This document shows, one piece after another, positions 55,433-64,000 of a stretch of DNA of 64,000 nt. The notes below the pieces were generated by a model. The model was not told where the DNA came from and did not search any database. It saw nothing but the letters and a program-made list of their open reading frames with translations. Source of the stretch: Tabrizicola thermarum (GTDB taxonomy: Bacteria; Pseudomonadota; Alphaproteobacteria; Rhodobacterales; Rhodobacteraceae); contig NZ_QMJY01000083.1 of the NCBI RefSeq assembly GCF_003574395.1, forward strand, positions 124,001 through 188,000. Reading direction: 5' to 3'. The translations under genes were made by a program, and so were the position numbers. The first letter of the stretch is position 1. Each line of letters opens with the position of its first letter.

Positions 55433-56545
55433 GTGTCTAGATTCGACAGATATCTGTTGTCGCAACTGCTCGCGCTGTTTGGCTTTTTTGCCCTGGTGCT
55501 GGTGGCGGTCTATTGGGTCAACCGGGCCGTGGGCCTGTTCGATCAACTGATCGGCGACGGCCAGTCGGCGCTTGTGTTCCTTGAGTTCTCGCTTCTGACC
55601 CTGCCGAACGCGATCCGCCTTGTGCTGCCGGTGGCGGCCTTCGCCGCGACGGTCCATGTGACCAACCGGCTCATGCAGGAAAGCGAGCTGGTGGTCATGC
55701 AGGCCACCGGATTTTCGGCCTTTCGCCTTGCCCGCCCGGTGGTCTATTTCGGCCTCACCGTGATGCTGATGCATCTGGTGCTGACGAATGTTCTGGTTCC
55801 GGCCAGCCAGCGGATCCTTGGCGAACGCTCGGCCGAGATTTCCCGGAATGTCACCTCGCGCTTCCTGAGCGCCGGACAGTTCATCCATCCGACCAGGGGG
55901 GTCACGCTCTACATCCGCGAAGTCAGCCCGACCGGCGAACTTCTGGACCTGTTCCTGTCCGACGAACGCTCACCCACCGAACGCGCGGTCCATTCGGCCC
56001 GCAAGGCCTTTCTGGTTCGCGGCGAGGTCGCCCCGAAACTTGTCATGGTGAACGGATCCACCCAGACGCTCACCCGCGACGGGGCGCGGATGTCGGTGAC
56101 GCGCTTTGCCGACTTCACGCTGGATCTGAGCGGCCTCGTCTCGATCGCAGACGGCGGGCAGATTGCCCTGAACGCCCTGCCGACCCCAGTGCTGCTCGAG
56201 GCCTCTGCCGAGACCCAGGCAGCAACCGGGGCCAGCGCGGCGCAGCTTCTGGAAGAGGGCCACGGTCGCCTCGCCGCGCCGCTTCTGGGAGTCGCCGCCC
56301 CCCTGATCGGCTTTGCCGCGCTGATGCTGGGCAGCTTTTCGCGCTTTGGCCTTTGGCGGCAGATGGCGCTGGCGGTCGCTCTGCTGATCGCGGTCCAGCT
56401 GGTCTGGACCTGGGCGGGCGGCGTCGCCATCGGCTCGGCCACCTCATGGCCGGTCCTCTATCTCGCGCCTGTTGTCGGGATCGTCCTGGGCTGCGGTCTG
56501 CTCTGGTATGCCCAGCAGCCCAGACGGCGGAGGGCGGCGGCGTGA
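55433..56545 (+). CDS. lptF: LPS export permease LptF
   Basis: 370 aa, GTG start at 55433 (MSRFDRYLLSQLLALFGFFA). Six membrane helices in the 3+3 layout with a large periplasmic beta-jellyroll domain between (about residues 125-270, e.g. FLSAGQFIHPTRGVTLYIREV). With LptG and LptB it powers lipopolysaccharide extraction from the inner membrane. The lptG start overlaps by four bases (GTGA). First gene of the lptF-lptG-lptD-surA-pdxA cluster; divergent from pepA. Confidence 0.92.
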   Translation: MSRFDRYLLSQLLALFGFFALVLVAVYWVNRAVGLFDQLIGDGQSALVFLEFSLLTLPNAIRLVLPVAAFAATVHVTNRLMQESELVVMQATGFSAFRLARPVVYFGLTVMLMHLVLTNVLVPASQRILGERSAEISRNVTSRFLSAGQFIHPTRGVTLYIREVSPTGELLDLFLSDERSPTERAVHSARKAFLVRGEVAPKLVMVNGSTQTLTRDGARMSVTRFADFTLDLSGLVSIADGGQIALNALPTPVLLEASAETQAATGASAAQLLEEGHGRLAAPLLGVAAPLIGFAALMLGSFSRFGLWRQMALAVALLIAVQLVWTWAGGVAIGSATSWPVLYLAPVVGIVLGCGLLWYAQQPRRRRAAA

Positions 56546-57639
56546 CGCTGAACCTTTACATCGCGCGGCGGTTTCTGGGAACGGTGGGCAAGGTCTTCCT
56601 CGTCTTCTTCGCCATCCTGATGCTGATCGACATGATCGAACAGCTGCGGCGGTTCTCCGATGCCGGCATCGGTCTGACGGGTGCGGCGGAACTGTCGCTG
56701 CTCAGCGTGCCCGAAACGCTTTACCGCATCCTGCCGCTTATCATGGTCATGGGGGCCATCGCCAATTTCCTCGGTCTCGCGCGGTCGTCCGAACTGGTCG
56801 TCGTGCGGGCAGCGGGGCGGTCCGGCCTGCACTTCCTGATGACTCCCCTTCTGGTCTCGGTTGCCCTGGGCCTTCTGGCGGTGGCCTTCTTCAATCCCCT
56901 CGTTGCCGCCACCTCCAAGGCCTATGACGACAGGCGGTCCGAACTGAGCCACGGCGGGCGGTCGGTCCTTTCGGTGGCCGACACCGGGCTATGGCTGCGC
57001 CAGGGGTCCGAAGACGGCCAGACCGTCATCCAGGCCGCGCGGTCGAACCTGGACGGCACCGAACTGTTCGGGGTGACCTTCATCGGCTTCGACCTGAACG
57101 GCACCCCCGGCACGCGGATCGAGGCCGAGACGGCGCGGCTGGTGGAAGGCGCCTGGGAACTGACCGGGACCAAGACCTGGGACCTGACCCTGCCGAACCC
57201 CGAGCTTCTGGCCGTGGTCGATCCCGGCCCCATCGCCCTGCCTTCGGACCTTACGCCGGAACGGATCCGCGACAGCTTCGGCACCCCTTCGGCCATAGCC
57301 TTCTGGGACCTGCCCGGCTATATCGCGGATCTGGAGCGCGCCGGATTCTCGGCCCAGTCCTACAGGCTGTGGTATCAGATGGAACTTGCCCTGCCCCTTC
57401 TCATGGCGGCCATGGTGCTGGTGGCGGCAGGCTTCACCATGCGCCATGTGCGCTTTGGCGGGACCGGGCGCATGGTCCTCTTCGCGCTGCTGGCCGGGTT
57501 CGGCTTCTACTTCCTGCGCAACTTCGCCCAGGCCCTGGGGGACAGCGGGCAGATACCCGTCCTTCTGGCCGCCTGGAGCCCGCCGGTCGCCGCCGTCATG
57601 CTGTCGCTTGGCCTGCTTCTGCACCTGGAGGACGGCTGA
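56542..57639 (+). CDS. lptG: LPS export permease LptG
   Basis: 365 aa from GTG 56542. Same six-helix and jellyroll design as LptF: helix 1 FLGTVGKVFLVFFAILMLID, SELVVVRAAGRSG coupling helix, periplasmic domain (about 125-260) with LWLRQGSEDGQTVIQAAR, then LPLLMAAMVLVAAGFTMRH and two further helices. Partner of LptF in the LptB2FG exporter. lptD begins one base after the stop. Confidence 0.92.
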   Translation: MTLNLYIARRFLGTVGKVFLVFFAILMLIDMIEQLRRFSDAGIGLTGAAELSLLSVPETLYRILPLIMVMGAIANFLGLARSSELVVVRAAGRSGLHFLMTPLLVSVALGLLAVAFFNPLVAATSKAYDDRRSELSHGGRSVLSVADTGLWLRQGSEDGQTVIQAARSNLDGTELFGVTFIGFDLNGTPGTRIEAETARLVEGAWELTGTKTWDLTLPNPELLAVVDPGPIALPSDLTPERIRDSFGTPSAIAFWDLPGYIADLERAGFSAQSYRLWYQMELALPLLMAAMVLVAAGFTMRHVRFGGTGRMVLFALLAGFGFYFLRNFAQALGDSGQIPVLLAAWSPPVAAVMLSLGLLLHLEDG

Positions 57640-57640
57640 C

Positions 57641-59782
57641 ATGCGGCGCCTCCTTGGCCTGATCCTGGCGCTTGCGACCTTCGCCCTGCCTGCCCTCGCG
57701 CAGGATCGGGCCACGCTGGTCTCGGACAATCTGCAGATCACCGGCGATACAAGGCTGATCGCGGACGGCAATGTCGAGGTCTTCTTCAAGGGCCGCCGCC
57801 TGAAGGCCAGCCGGATCGTCTTTGACCAGTCCACCGACCGGCTGGAGATCACCGGACCCATCGTCCTGACCGAGGAAACGGGGAACACCCTGATCCTCGC
57901 CAGCCAGGCCGAGCTTGCGGCCGACCTTTCGGAAGGCATCCTGTCCTCGGCGCGGCTGGTCCTGAACCAGCAGTTGCAGATGGCGGCAAACCGGATGGTC
58001 CGCGTCTCGGGGCGCTATACCGCGTTGCAGACGGTGGCGGCTTCGTCCTGCAAGGTCTGCGAAGGGGACCCGACGCCCCTGTGGGAAATCCGCGCCCGCC
58101 GTGTGGTGCACGACGAACAGGAACGCCAGATCTACTTCGACCGCGCCCAGTTCCGGCTGGCCGGAGTGCCGATCCTCTACATCCCGCGCCTGCGGATGCC
58201 CGACCCGACGCTGAAGCGCGCGACGGGTTTCCTGATGCCACAGGTCCGCACGACCTCTGACCTCGGCACCGGGATCAAGGTCCCCTATTTCATCGTCCTC
58301 GGCAAATCCGCCGACCTGACGCTGACCCCCTACCTGACAGCGCGCCAGTCGCAGACCCTGGGACTGCGCTATCGGCAGGCCTTTGCGACCGGCCAGATCG
58401 ACGCGACCGGATCGGTGACGCGCGACAAGCTCTTTCCCGGCGAAACCCGCGGCTATCTGCGGGTCACGGGGGAGTTCACCCTGCCCGAGCGCTTCCTTCT
58501 GACCTTCGACGGGCAGACCGTGACCGATCCGGCCTACATGCTGGATTACGGGCTTGGCAACGCCGACCGCCTGGACAGCCGGGTCGAGATCAGGCGCACC
58601 CGCCGCAACGAACATATCTCGGCCCGCATCATCAGCTTCCAGACCCTGCGCGAGGACGAGGTCGACAGCGCCATTCCTTCGCTCGTGGCCGACCTGACCT
58701 TCCACCGGCGCTTTTCGCTGGGGCCGCTGGGGGGCGAAGGCGGCCTTCGGCTGCAGACCCACAACCACTACCGCACTTCGACCAGTCCGATCGACGGCCC
58801 CGACGCCGACACGATCCCCGACGGGCGCGACATGGGGCGCATTTCGGCCCGCATCGACTGGCGCAGAAGTTTCCTGCTTCCGGTCGGGATCGAGGCCTCG
58901 GTCCTGGGCGAAGCGACCGCCGATGCCTATTCCATCACCAACGATGCAACCTATGCGGGCAGCAAGAACCGCACCCATGCCGCAGCCGGTGTCGAGTTGC
59001 GCTGGCCATGGGTCAAGGCCGGGGCGACGGGCGCGACCCATGTGATCGAACCCGTGGTCCAGCTTGTCTATGCCCCGAAAAGTTCGGACACCGTGCCGAA
59101 CGAGGATTCGGCTCTGGTGGAATTCGACGAAGGCAATCTCTTCTCGCTCGACCGCTTCCCCGGCTCGGATGCCGTGGAACGTGGCACCCGGGCCAATCTG
59201 GGCGTGACCTGGACCCGCTTTGATCCGAACGGCTGGTCGTTGGGCGTGACCTTGGGTCGCGTCATCCGTGAAGCCGGCCTTGGCCAGTTCAGCCCGGGCT
59301 CGGGTCTGGCAGGGGCAAGCTCCGACTGGCTGGCCGCCGTCAACTTCACCCTGGCCGACGGGCTGGCGCTCAGCGGGCGACTTGTGCTTGACGACGACCT
59401 CAGCGTGACCAAGGGCGAGGCGCGTGTCACTGTCAACGGGCCGAAGACCGCGGTTGCCACCTCGGTCATCTGGGCCGTGGCCGACCCGCTGGAAAGCCGA
59501 CCCGTCCCGACGCAGGAGATCACCTTCGACGCGCGCCGCAAGATCACGCCGAACTGGACGGCAAACTTCTCCGGCCGCTACGATTTTGTCGCCGACCGCG
59601 GCACGGTGGCGGGGCTGGGGCTGGAGTTCCTGAACGAATGCATCCGGTTTGATGTTTCCCTCTCGCGTCGCTTCACGTCATCCACTAGTGTGAAGCCGAC
59701 GACGGATTTCGGCCTGTCACTGGACCTTGTCGGGTTCGGCAGCGGTGTGACCGGCGGCCCGGCGCGGACCTGTCGGCAGTAG
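57641..59782 (+). CDS. lptD: LPS-assembly protein LptD
   Basis: 713 aa. Signal peptide MRRLLGLILALATFALPALA; N-terminal OstA-type jellyroll (about residues 25-130) beginning DRATLVSDNLQITGDTRLI; then a large beta-barrel. Cysteines near the end of the jellyroll (SSCKVCEGD) and at the C-terminus (LNECIRF, ARTCRQ) could form the inter-domain disulfides known in E. coli LptD. It places lipopolysaccharide in the outer leaflet with LptE, which is not in the window. Downstream of lptG by one base, upstream of surA. Confidence 0.93.
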   Translation: MRRLLGLILALATFALPALAQDRATLVSDNLQITGDTRLIADGNVEVFFKGRRLKASRIVFDQSTDRLEITGPIVLTEETGNTLILASQAELAADLSEGILSSARLVLNQQLQMAANRMVRVSGRYTALQTVAASSCKVCEGDPTPLWEIRARRVVHDEQERQIYFDRAQFRLAGVPILYIPRLRMPDPTLKRATGFLMPQVRTTSDLGTGIKVPYFIVLGKSADLTLTPYLTARQSQTLGLRYRQAFATGQIDATGSVTRDKLFPGETRGYLRVTGEFTLPERFLLTFDGQTVTDPAYMLDYGLGNADRLDSRVEIRRTRRNEHISARIISFQTLREDEVDSAIPSLVADLTFHRRFSLGPLGGEGGLRLQTHNHYRTSTSPIDGPDADTIPDGRDMGRISARIDWRRSFLLPVGIEASVLGEATADAYSITNDATYAGSKNRTHAAAGVELRWPWVKAGATGATHVIEPVVQLVYAPKSSDTVPNEDSALVEFDEGNLFSLDRFPGSDAVERGTRANLGVTWTRFDPNGWSLGVTLGRVIREAGLGQFSPGSGLAGASSDWLAAVNFTLADGLALSGRLVLDDDLSVTKGEARVTVNGPKTAVATSVIWAVADPLESRPVPTQEITFDARRKITPNWTANFSGRYDFVADRGTVAGLGLEFLNECIRFDVSLSRRFTSSTSVKPTTDFGLSLDLVGFGSGVTGGPARTCRQ

Positions 59783-59853
59783 ACGCGGGTGCGACGGGGC
59801 GGCAGAAGCGGCGGGCCAAAGACCCGCGGGATTGAGGAAGAGCGGCGGAAACG

Positions 59854-61056
59854 ATGAAAGTCTCGGTTCTGAAACGACAGGTGGCGGCTGTCGCCCTGGC
59901 CCTGGCCCTGACGGCCCCGGTGCTGGCGCAAGACCTGTTCACCCCCCGGCTTTACGTCAACGACCGGGTCATCACCAATTACGAGGTCGAACAGCGCGCC
60001 CTGTTCCTGCGCGTCCTGCGCGCGCCCGGCAACCCCGAGGAAGAGGCGCTGAAAGCCCTGACAGAGGACCGCTTGCGGCAGTCCGAAGCCGAACGCCTTG
60101 GCCTCAAGCTGAGCGAGGCCGATCTCACGGCCGGCCTCACCGAATTCGCCGCGCGCGCGAACCTTACCCCCGAGGAATTCGTGACCGAGCTTGGCAAGGC
60201 CGGTATCGCTCCCGAAACCTTCCGTGACTTCGTCGCGGCCGGGCTGCTGTGGCGGCAGGCGGTGCGGGCGCGTTTCCTGGGACAGGTGCAGATCTCGGAA
60301 AACGACATCGACCGCGCGCTCGAAGCCTCGGCCCGGCCCCGCGCGTTGCAGGTCCTTGTCAGCGAACTGGTGATCCCGGCCCCCGAAGGCCAGGAAGAGG
60401 CCGCGATGGCCAAGGCACAAGAGCTTTCGGACACCCTCAGCGGCGAGGCTGCCTTTGCCTCGGCTGCCCGGCGCTATTCGGCCGCATCGACCGCAGGGTC
60501 GGGCGGGCGGCTGGACTGGCTGCCGCTGGCCAACCTGCCCGCTGCCATCGGGCAGAAGATCCTTGCGCTGGGCGCGGGAGAGGTGTCCGATCCCATCGCG
60601 GTGCCCGGGGCGGTCGTTCTGTTCCTGCTGCGCGACGTGGCCAGGGACACCAAGGCCGAACCGATCTCGGTCAGCGTCGAATGGGCCGAGTTCCTGGTTC
60701 CCGACGATGCCGCAGAAATCGCCAGGATCCGCGCGGCGAGTGACGACTGCAACGATCTGTATGGTCTGGCCAAGGGCCTGCCCGAGGATCGGCTGACCAT
60801 CACCAAGGCGGGCCTGGAAACGGTTCCGGGCGACGTCGCGCTGGAACTGGCGCGGCTTGACCCTGGTGAAAGCTCGGTCAACCTGACCCGGGGCGGCTTC
60901 CGCCGGTTCCTGATGCTGTGCGGGCGCGAACAGGTGCTCGAACCGGCTCCGACCCGTGACCAGATCCGGGAACAGGTCATCAACCAGAAGCTGGAAGGGT
61001 TGGCGGAAGGCTATCTGGAAGAGCTGCGCTCTGCCGCCATCATCCGCGAGCCGTGA
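59854..61056 (+). CDS. surA: Periplasmic chaperone/PPIase SurA
   Basis: 400 aa. Signal peptide MKVSVLKRQVAAVALALALT... ending APVLAQ, SurA N-terminal helices (VITNYEVEQRALFLRVLR) and a single parvulin-like domain around residues 165-265 (SARRYSAASTAGSGGRLDWLP), with a C-terminal tail that returns to the N-domain. It escorts unfolded barrels such as LptD to the Bam complex. The parvulin part lacks some residues of active enzymes and may be mainly a chaperone domain. pdxA overlaps its stop by four bases (GTGA). Confidence 0.87.
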   Translation: MKVSVLKRQVAAVALALALTAPVLAQDLFTPRLYVNDRVITNYEVEQRALFLRVLRAPGNPEEEALKALTEDRLRQSEAERLGLKLSEADLTAGLTEFAARANLTPEEFVTELGKAGIAPETFRDFVAAGLLWRQAVRARFLGQVQISENDIDRALEASARPRALQVLVSELVIPAPEGQEEAAMAKAQELSDTLSGEAAFASAARRYSAASTAGSGGRLDWLPLANLPAAIGQKILALGAGEVSDPIAVPGAVVLFLLRDVARDTKAEPISVSVEWAEFLVPDDAAEIARIRAASDDCNDLYGLAKGLPEDRLTITKAGLETVPGDVALELARLDPGESSVNLTRGGFRRFLMLCGREQVLEPAPTRDQIREQVINQKLEGLAEGYLEELRSAAIIREP

Positions 61057-62006
61057 GCCGTCCGATCCTGCTGACCTGCGGCGACCCCGCCGGCATCGGG
61101 CCCGAGATCGCGGCAAAGGCCTGGTCTGCGGGCGAGCGTTTCGTCTGGATCGGCGATCCCCGCCATCTTCCCCCCGGCACCGACTGGCGCGAAGTGGCCG
61201 AGGGCGATCCGCCCGGTGACGGGGCCATGGCGGTCCTGCGACACGATTTCCCAGGTCTCGCCCCGGCCGGTCGGCCCGACCCCGCCAACGCCGCCAGCGT
61301 CATCGCGGTGATCGAACGCGCAGTCCGGCTGGTCCGGTCCGGCCAGGGAGCCGCCGTCTGCACCGCTCCGATCAACAAGAAGGCGCTGAAGGACGGGGCC
61401 GGGTTCGCCTTTCCCGGCCATACCGAATATCTCGCCCACCTTGCGGGTGTGGACCGCGTGGTCATGATGCTTGCCTGCCCCGGTCTGCGCGTGGTGCCGG
61501 CGACGATCCACATTCCCCTGTCAGAGGTGCCCGCCGCCCTGACCGAAACCCTGCTGGAAGAGACCATCCGCATCACCCATGCCGGACTGATCCGCGATTT
61601 CGGCCTGCCCGATCCCCGTATTGCGGTGGCGGGGCTCAATCCCCATGCAGGCGAAGGCGGCGCGATGGGATGGGAGGAAGAGCGGATGATCCGCCCGCTT
61701 GTCACCCGTCTTGCGGGCGAAGGGCTGGCGATCACCGGCCCCTGGCCCGCCGACACCATGTTCCATGCGGCAGCGCGAGCGGGCTATGACGCCGCCGTCT
61801 GCGCCTACCACGATCAGGCGCTGATCCCGATCAAGACCATCGACTTTGCGGGCGGCGTCAACGTGACCCTGGGGCTGCCCTTCGTCCGCACCTCGCCCGA
61901 CCACGGCACCGCCTACGACATCGCCGGGCAAGGCCGGGCCGATGCCTCCAGCCTGATCGCCGCCCTGCGGATGGCCCGCGACATGGTGACGGCGCGCCGG
62001 GGCTGA
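61053..62006 (+). CDS. pdxA: 4-hydroxythreonine-4-phosphate dehydrogenase
   Basis: 317 aa from GTG at 61053 (MSRPILLTCGDPAGIGPEIA). Metal-binding and substrate residues lie in FPGHTEYLAHL, ADTMFHAAARAGYDAAVCAYHDQALIP and VRTSPDHGTAYDIAG, the PdxA landmarks. It oxidises 4-phosphohydroxythreonine in pyridoxal phosphate synthesis. In many relatives pdxA is followed by rsmA (ksgA); here the next gene is an opposite-strand PIN protein, so the cluster ends after pdxA. Confidence 0.93.
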   Translation: MSRPILLTCGDPAGIGPEIAAKAWSAGERFVWIGDPRHLPPGTDWREVAEGDPPGDGAMAVLRHDFPGLAPAGRPDPANAASVIAVIERAVRLVRSGQGAAVCTAPINKKALKDGAGFAFPGHTEYLAHLAGVDRVVMMLACPGLRVVPATIHIPLSEVPAALTETLLEETIRITHAGLIRDFGLPDPRIAVAGLNPHAGEGGAMGWEEERMIRPLVTRLAGEGLAITGPWPADTMFHAAARAGYDAAVCAYHDQALIPIKTIDFAGGVNVTLGLPFVRTSPDHGTAYDIAGQGRADASSLIAALRMARDMVTARRG

Positions 62007-62017
62007 GGCCCCGTGCC

Positions 62018-62560
62018 CTAGACCCCCAGCGCCTTGGCCAGCCGGTAAAGCCGCGCCCGCTTCAGCAGCGCGTTCAGCGCCACCGGCTGACCCGAAATCG
62101 CCTCGGCCTTGGCGCGCACGGCTTCGACGATCCGGCCCATGACCTCGGGATGGCGCGAGTGAAGCTCCCACAGAAACCCGTCCGGGTCGCGTCGCGCGAT
62201 GCCTTCGGCGGCCAGAACATGGCCGGGAAAGTCCTGCGCGTTGAAGGTGACGATCGCATCCGCCCCGCTGGCAATGGCGCAGGCCAGCACATGGCGGTCG
62301 TTCGGATCGGGCAGGATCAGCCGCGCCTCGATCTCGGGATGCGCCCGTTCCAGCCCGCGCGGAAAGGCCGCCCGCAGCGCAGCCGCCTCGCCTTCTGCGA
62401 TCATCGGGGCCTCGGGCCCCAGTCTGGCCGTCGCCAGCACCCATTCGCGCAGGATGCGCTCGGAAAAGACCGGCTGGTAGAGACCCGCCTCGCCAGCGCC
62501 TTGCAGGATCTCGCGCAGGACGGTCGGATACAGCACACAGGCGTCAAGGACCGCCTTCAT
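62018..62560 (-). CDS. PIN-domain putative ribonuclease
   Basis: 180 aa. The PIN active site is visible: Asp6 (AVLDACVLYPT), Glu39 (LREW), Asp88 (DPNDRHVLACAIASGAD) and Asp101 (GADAIVTFNAQDF), so metal-dependent RNase activity is likely. The start overlaps the rlmI stop by four bases (ATGA). PIN toxins normally have an antitoxin gene directly upstream; here the upstream partner is the rRNA methyltransferase, and no small DNA-binding gene is present. The ATG at 62560 is set by the overlap and by the first Asp strand. Confidence 0.8.
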   Translation of the reverse strand: MKAVLDACVLYPTVLREILQGAGEAGLYQPVFSERILREWVLATARLGPEAPMIAEGEAAALRAAFPRGLERAHPEIEARLILPDPNDRHVLACAIASGADAIVTFNAQDFPGHVLAAEGIARRDPDGFLWELHSRHPEVMGRIVEAVRAKAEAISGQPVALNALLKRARLYRLAKALGV

Positions 62561-63774
62561 CCGTCCAGCCGGAACGCCAGCGCCTTCAGGTAGGAACTTT
62601 CCGCCAATTGCGGCAGCACCGGGTGGTCCGGCCCGGCAAAGCCGGTGTGGACGATCTGCCCCCTGCGCCCACCTCGCCCGATCCCGCGCGCGCTGGCATT
62701 GCGGAAGGCCAGCAGATCGGCGGCATGGGAACAGGAGCACAGCACCAGATACCCCCCCGGCGCCACCAGCGGCGCGGCCAGCCGCGCGATGCGCTCATAG
62801 GCCCGCAACCCCGCCTCCAGCGCCGGTTTCGCGGGCGCAAAGGCGGGTGGATCACAGATCACCAGGTCGAACCGTGTTCCTTCCGCCCCCAGCGCTTCCA
62901 GCACCTCGAAGGCATCGCCCTGCCGGGTGGCAAAACGGTCCCCGAACCCCGAAGCCTTTGCCCCCTGCCCCGCCAGCGTCAGTGCCGCAGCCGAGGCATC
63001 GACGGCAAGGGCACTCTCTGCCCCCCCGGCCAGCGCCGCCAGCGCAAACCCGCCGACATGGGAAAACACATCCAGCACTCGCGCCCCGTGTGCAAGACGG
63101 GCGGCAAAGGCGTGGTTCTCGCGCTGGTCGAAGAACAGGCCGGTCTTCTGGCCGCCCATGAGATCGGCCATGTAGATCGCCCCGTTCATCGGCACCGGCA
63201 CCGGCCCGGACCGTGCTAGCCCATGCACCACGGCCATCTCCTCCTCCAGCCCCTCAAGCCCCCGAGCCCGGCCCGAGCCGTTCTTGATGACCGTCGTCAC
63301 CCCGGTCACCGCCACCAGCGCCGCCACCAGAGGCGCCAGATGCGCCTCGGCCCAGGCCGCGTTGGGCTGCACGACCGCCACATCGCCAAATCGGTCGATC
63401 ACCACACCCGGCAAGCCGTCCGCCTCGGCATGGACCAGACGATAGAAGGGCTGCGGATACAGCCGTGCCCGATGCGCCAGCGCCCGGGACAGACGCTCGG
63501 CGAACCAAGGCTGCGTGATCTCGGCCGCCGGATCGCGGTCCAGCATCCGGGCGATGATCTTCGAGCGCGGGTTGACCGTCACCAGCCCCATCGGCCGGCG
63601 CTCGCCATCCTCCAGCACCGCCAGCGCGCCGGGAACCAGAGCCTGGGTCCGGCGATCCGTCACCAGCTCATCGGCATAGACCCAGGGAAAGCCATGCCGG
63701 ATGGCACGCGCCTCGGCCTTCGGCTTCAGCCGCACGACCGGACGTCCACGCGGCAGGCTTTCCTGTTCAGACAT
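62557..63774 (-). CDS. rlmI: Class I SAM-dependent rRNA m5C methyltransferase (RlmI-like)
   Basis: 405 aa. N-terminal PUA domain (about residues 13-85; RLKPKAEARAIRHGFPWVY), EEHG-type middle domain, then a Rossmann methyltransferase: FFDQRENHAFAARLA, VLDVFSHVGGFALAALAGG (SAM loop), and the catalytic LVICDPPAFAP and YLVLCSCSHAADLL segments with the reactive cysteines. RlmI makes m5C1962 in 23S rRNA. It is translationally coupled to the PIN gene downstream. Confidence 0.9.
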   Translation of the reverse strand: MSEQESLPRGRPVVRLKPKAEARAIRHGFPWVYADELVTDRRTQALVPGALAVLEDGERRPMGLVTVNPRSKIIARMLDRDPAAEITQPWFAERLSRALAHRARLYPQPFYRLVHAEADGLPGVVIDRFGDVAVVQPNAAWAEAHLAPLVAALVAVTGVTTVIKNGSGRARGLEGLEEEMAVVHGLARSGPVPVPMNGAIYMADLMGGQKTGLFFDQRENHAFAARLAHGARVLDVFSHVGGFALAALAGGAESALAVDASAAALTLAGQGAKASGFGDRFATRQGDAFEVLEALGAEGTRFDLVICDPPAFAPAKPALEAGLRAYERIARLAAPLVAPGGYLVLCSCSHAADLLAFRNASARGIGRGGRRGQIVHTGFAGPDHPVLPQLAESSYLKALAFRLDG

Positions 63775-63858
63775 GTATTAACCCCGGTCCCGTTGCTGCA
63801 ATTGTCCACGCGAGTATCCGGTTTCCCGGGTCGCGGAAAGGGAGTCTGATAGCGCAAA

Positions 63859-63893
63859 GGAAAAGCCCGTCCAAGGCCGGGGCCTGGACGGGC
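63859..63893 (-). terminator. Rho-independent terminator of the right-edge gene
   Basis: On the minus strand, stem GCCCGTCC / GGACGGGC (63893-63865, 12-base loop) followed by TTTTCC. It ends the transcript of the partial gene at the right edge before rlmI. Confidence 0.75.
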
Positions 63894-63917
63894 GTCCAGG
63901 CAGGGTCGGGCAGGGAA

Positions 63918-64000
63918 TTACAGGCTGATCGGGGCGCAGGGTTTTGCAGCGCCGTCCCTGGCCTGAATCAGCGCGCGGTCCTGGACCCGTTTGCTGCCCA
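63918..64000 (-). CDS. C-terminal end of an unidentified protein
   Basis: Only the last 27 codons are in the window, ending VQDRALIQARDGAAKPCAPI before SL and TAA. A terminator follows 25 bases later. Too little for a family call; one Cys near the end. Confidence 0.5.
   Translation of the reverse strand, partial: GSKRVQDRALIQARDGAAKPCAPISL

Overview
The window is a stretch of chromosome from a GC-rich alphaproteobacterium, almost certainly a member of the Rhodobacterales (Rhodobacter/Gemmobacter/Paracoccus-like). The basis is the codon use, the CckA-type kinase, the lptF-lptG-lptD-surA-pdxA order, the bdhA-patatin pair, the Pseudomonas-type HemB and several small Rhodobacter-type proteins. 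It is densely coded and mostly housekeeping. I see no rRNA, tRNA, CRISPR array, insertion sequence, prophage or plasmid gene. No species can be named from sequence reading alone.

Layout. 1-4.3 kb (minus strand): a class III CoA-transferase, a small cupin, a [2Fe-2S]/ASKHA protein of the corrinoid-activating type, and the start of an ECF sigma factor. 4.3-11 kb: an Uup-type ABC-F ATPase, an outer-membrane beta-barrel, a PLP decarboxylase followed by a TPM-domain protein and a coupled secreted protein, a lipoprotein and a YjbR protein. 11-15 kb: cysS, a patch of dispersed palindromes, cimA and a degenerate squalene/phytoene-synthase-like protein. 15-23.4 kb: an MFS carrier, a DNA glycosylase with an esterase, glucokinase with a LacI regulator, a 41-aa membrane peptide, a GNAT protein, a PhyH dioxygenase, a TDT-family channel and a glutamine amidotransferase. 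23.5-28.4 kb: guaB-rsmB, then the cell-cycle hybrid kinase cckA behind a CtrA-type site. 28.4-33.7 kb: a retropepsin-like protease, MarC, a second ABC-F ATPase, ndk, and rpe-gph. 33.8-37.3 kb: an orphan LuxR, a hairpin-rich intergenic region, rpsB-tsf and a DUF1330 protein. 37.5-42 kb: psuK-psuG (pseudouridine salvage), a DUF502 membrane protein, bdhA-patatin, and a candidate small RNA. 42-48 kb: a YejA-type peptide-binding protein with an entericidin, and an XRE-cupin regulator divergent from an acyl-CoA ligase/DsbA-like/Bcr-type operon. 48-53.7 kb: mfd behind a membrane protein, then hemB and holC. 53.8-64 kb: pepA, the LPS-export and outer-membrane operon lptF-lptG-lptD-surA-pdxA, and an RlmI methyltransferase translationally coupled to a PIN-domain protein.

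Gene coupling is tight. Many adjacent genes share ATGA/GTGA or TGATG overlaps (cupin-ASKHA, cimA-SQS-like, glycosylase-esterase, guaB-rsmB, psuK-psuG, bdhA-patatin, ligase-DsbA-MFS, lptF-lptG, surA-pdxA, rlmI-PIN).

The least-explained observations are three. First, an AT-rich near-palindrome GTA(G/T)ATAC occurs nine times, mostly inside genes where it forces rare codons. Second, a roughly 75-nt small RNA candidate with its own promoter and terminator lies between bdhA and the peptide-binding protein gene. Third, the cupin/CoA-transferase/ASKHA cluster has no obvious substrate. No complete new multi-gene system is evident; these are the places I would look first.
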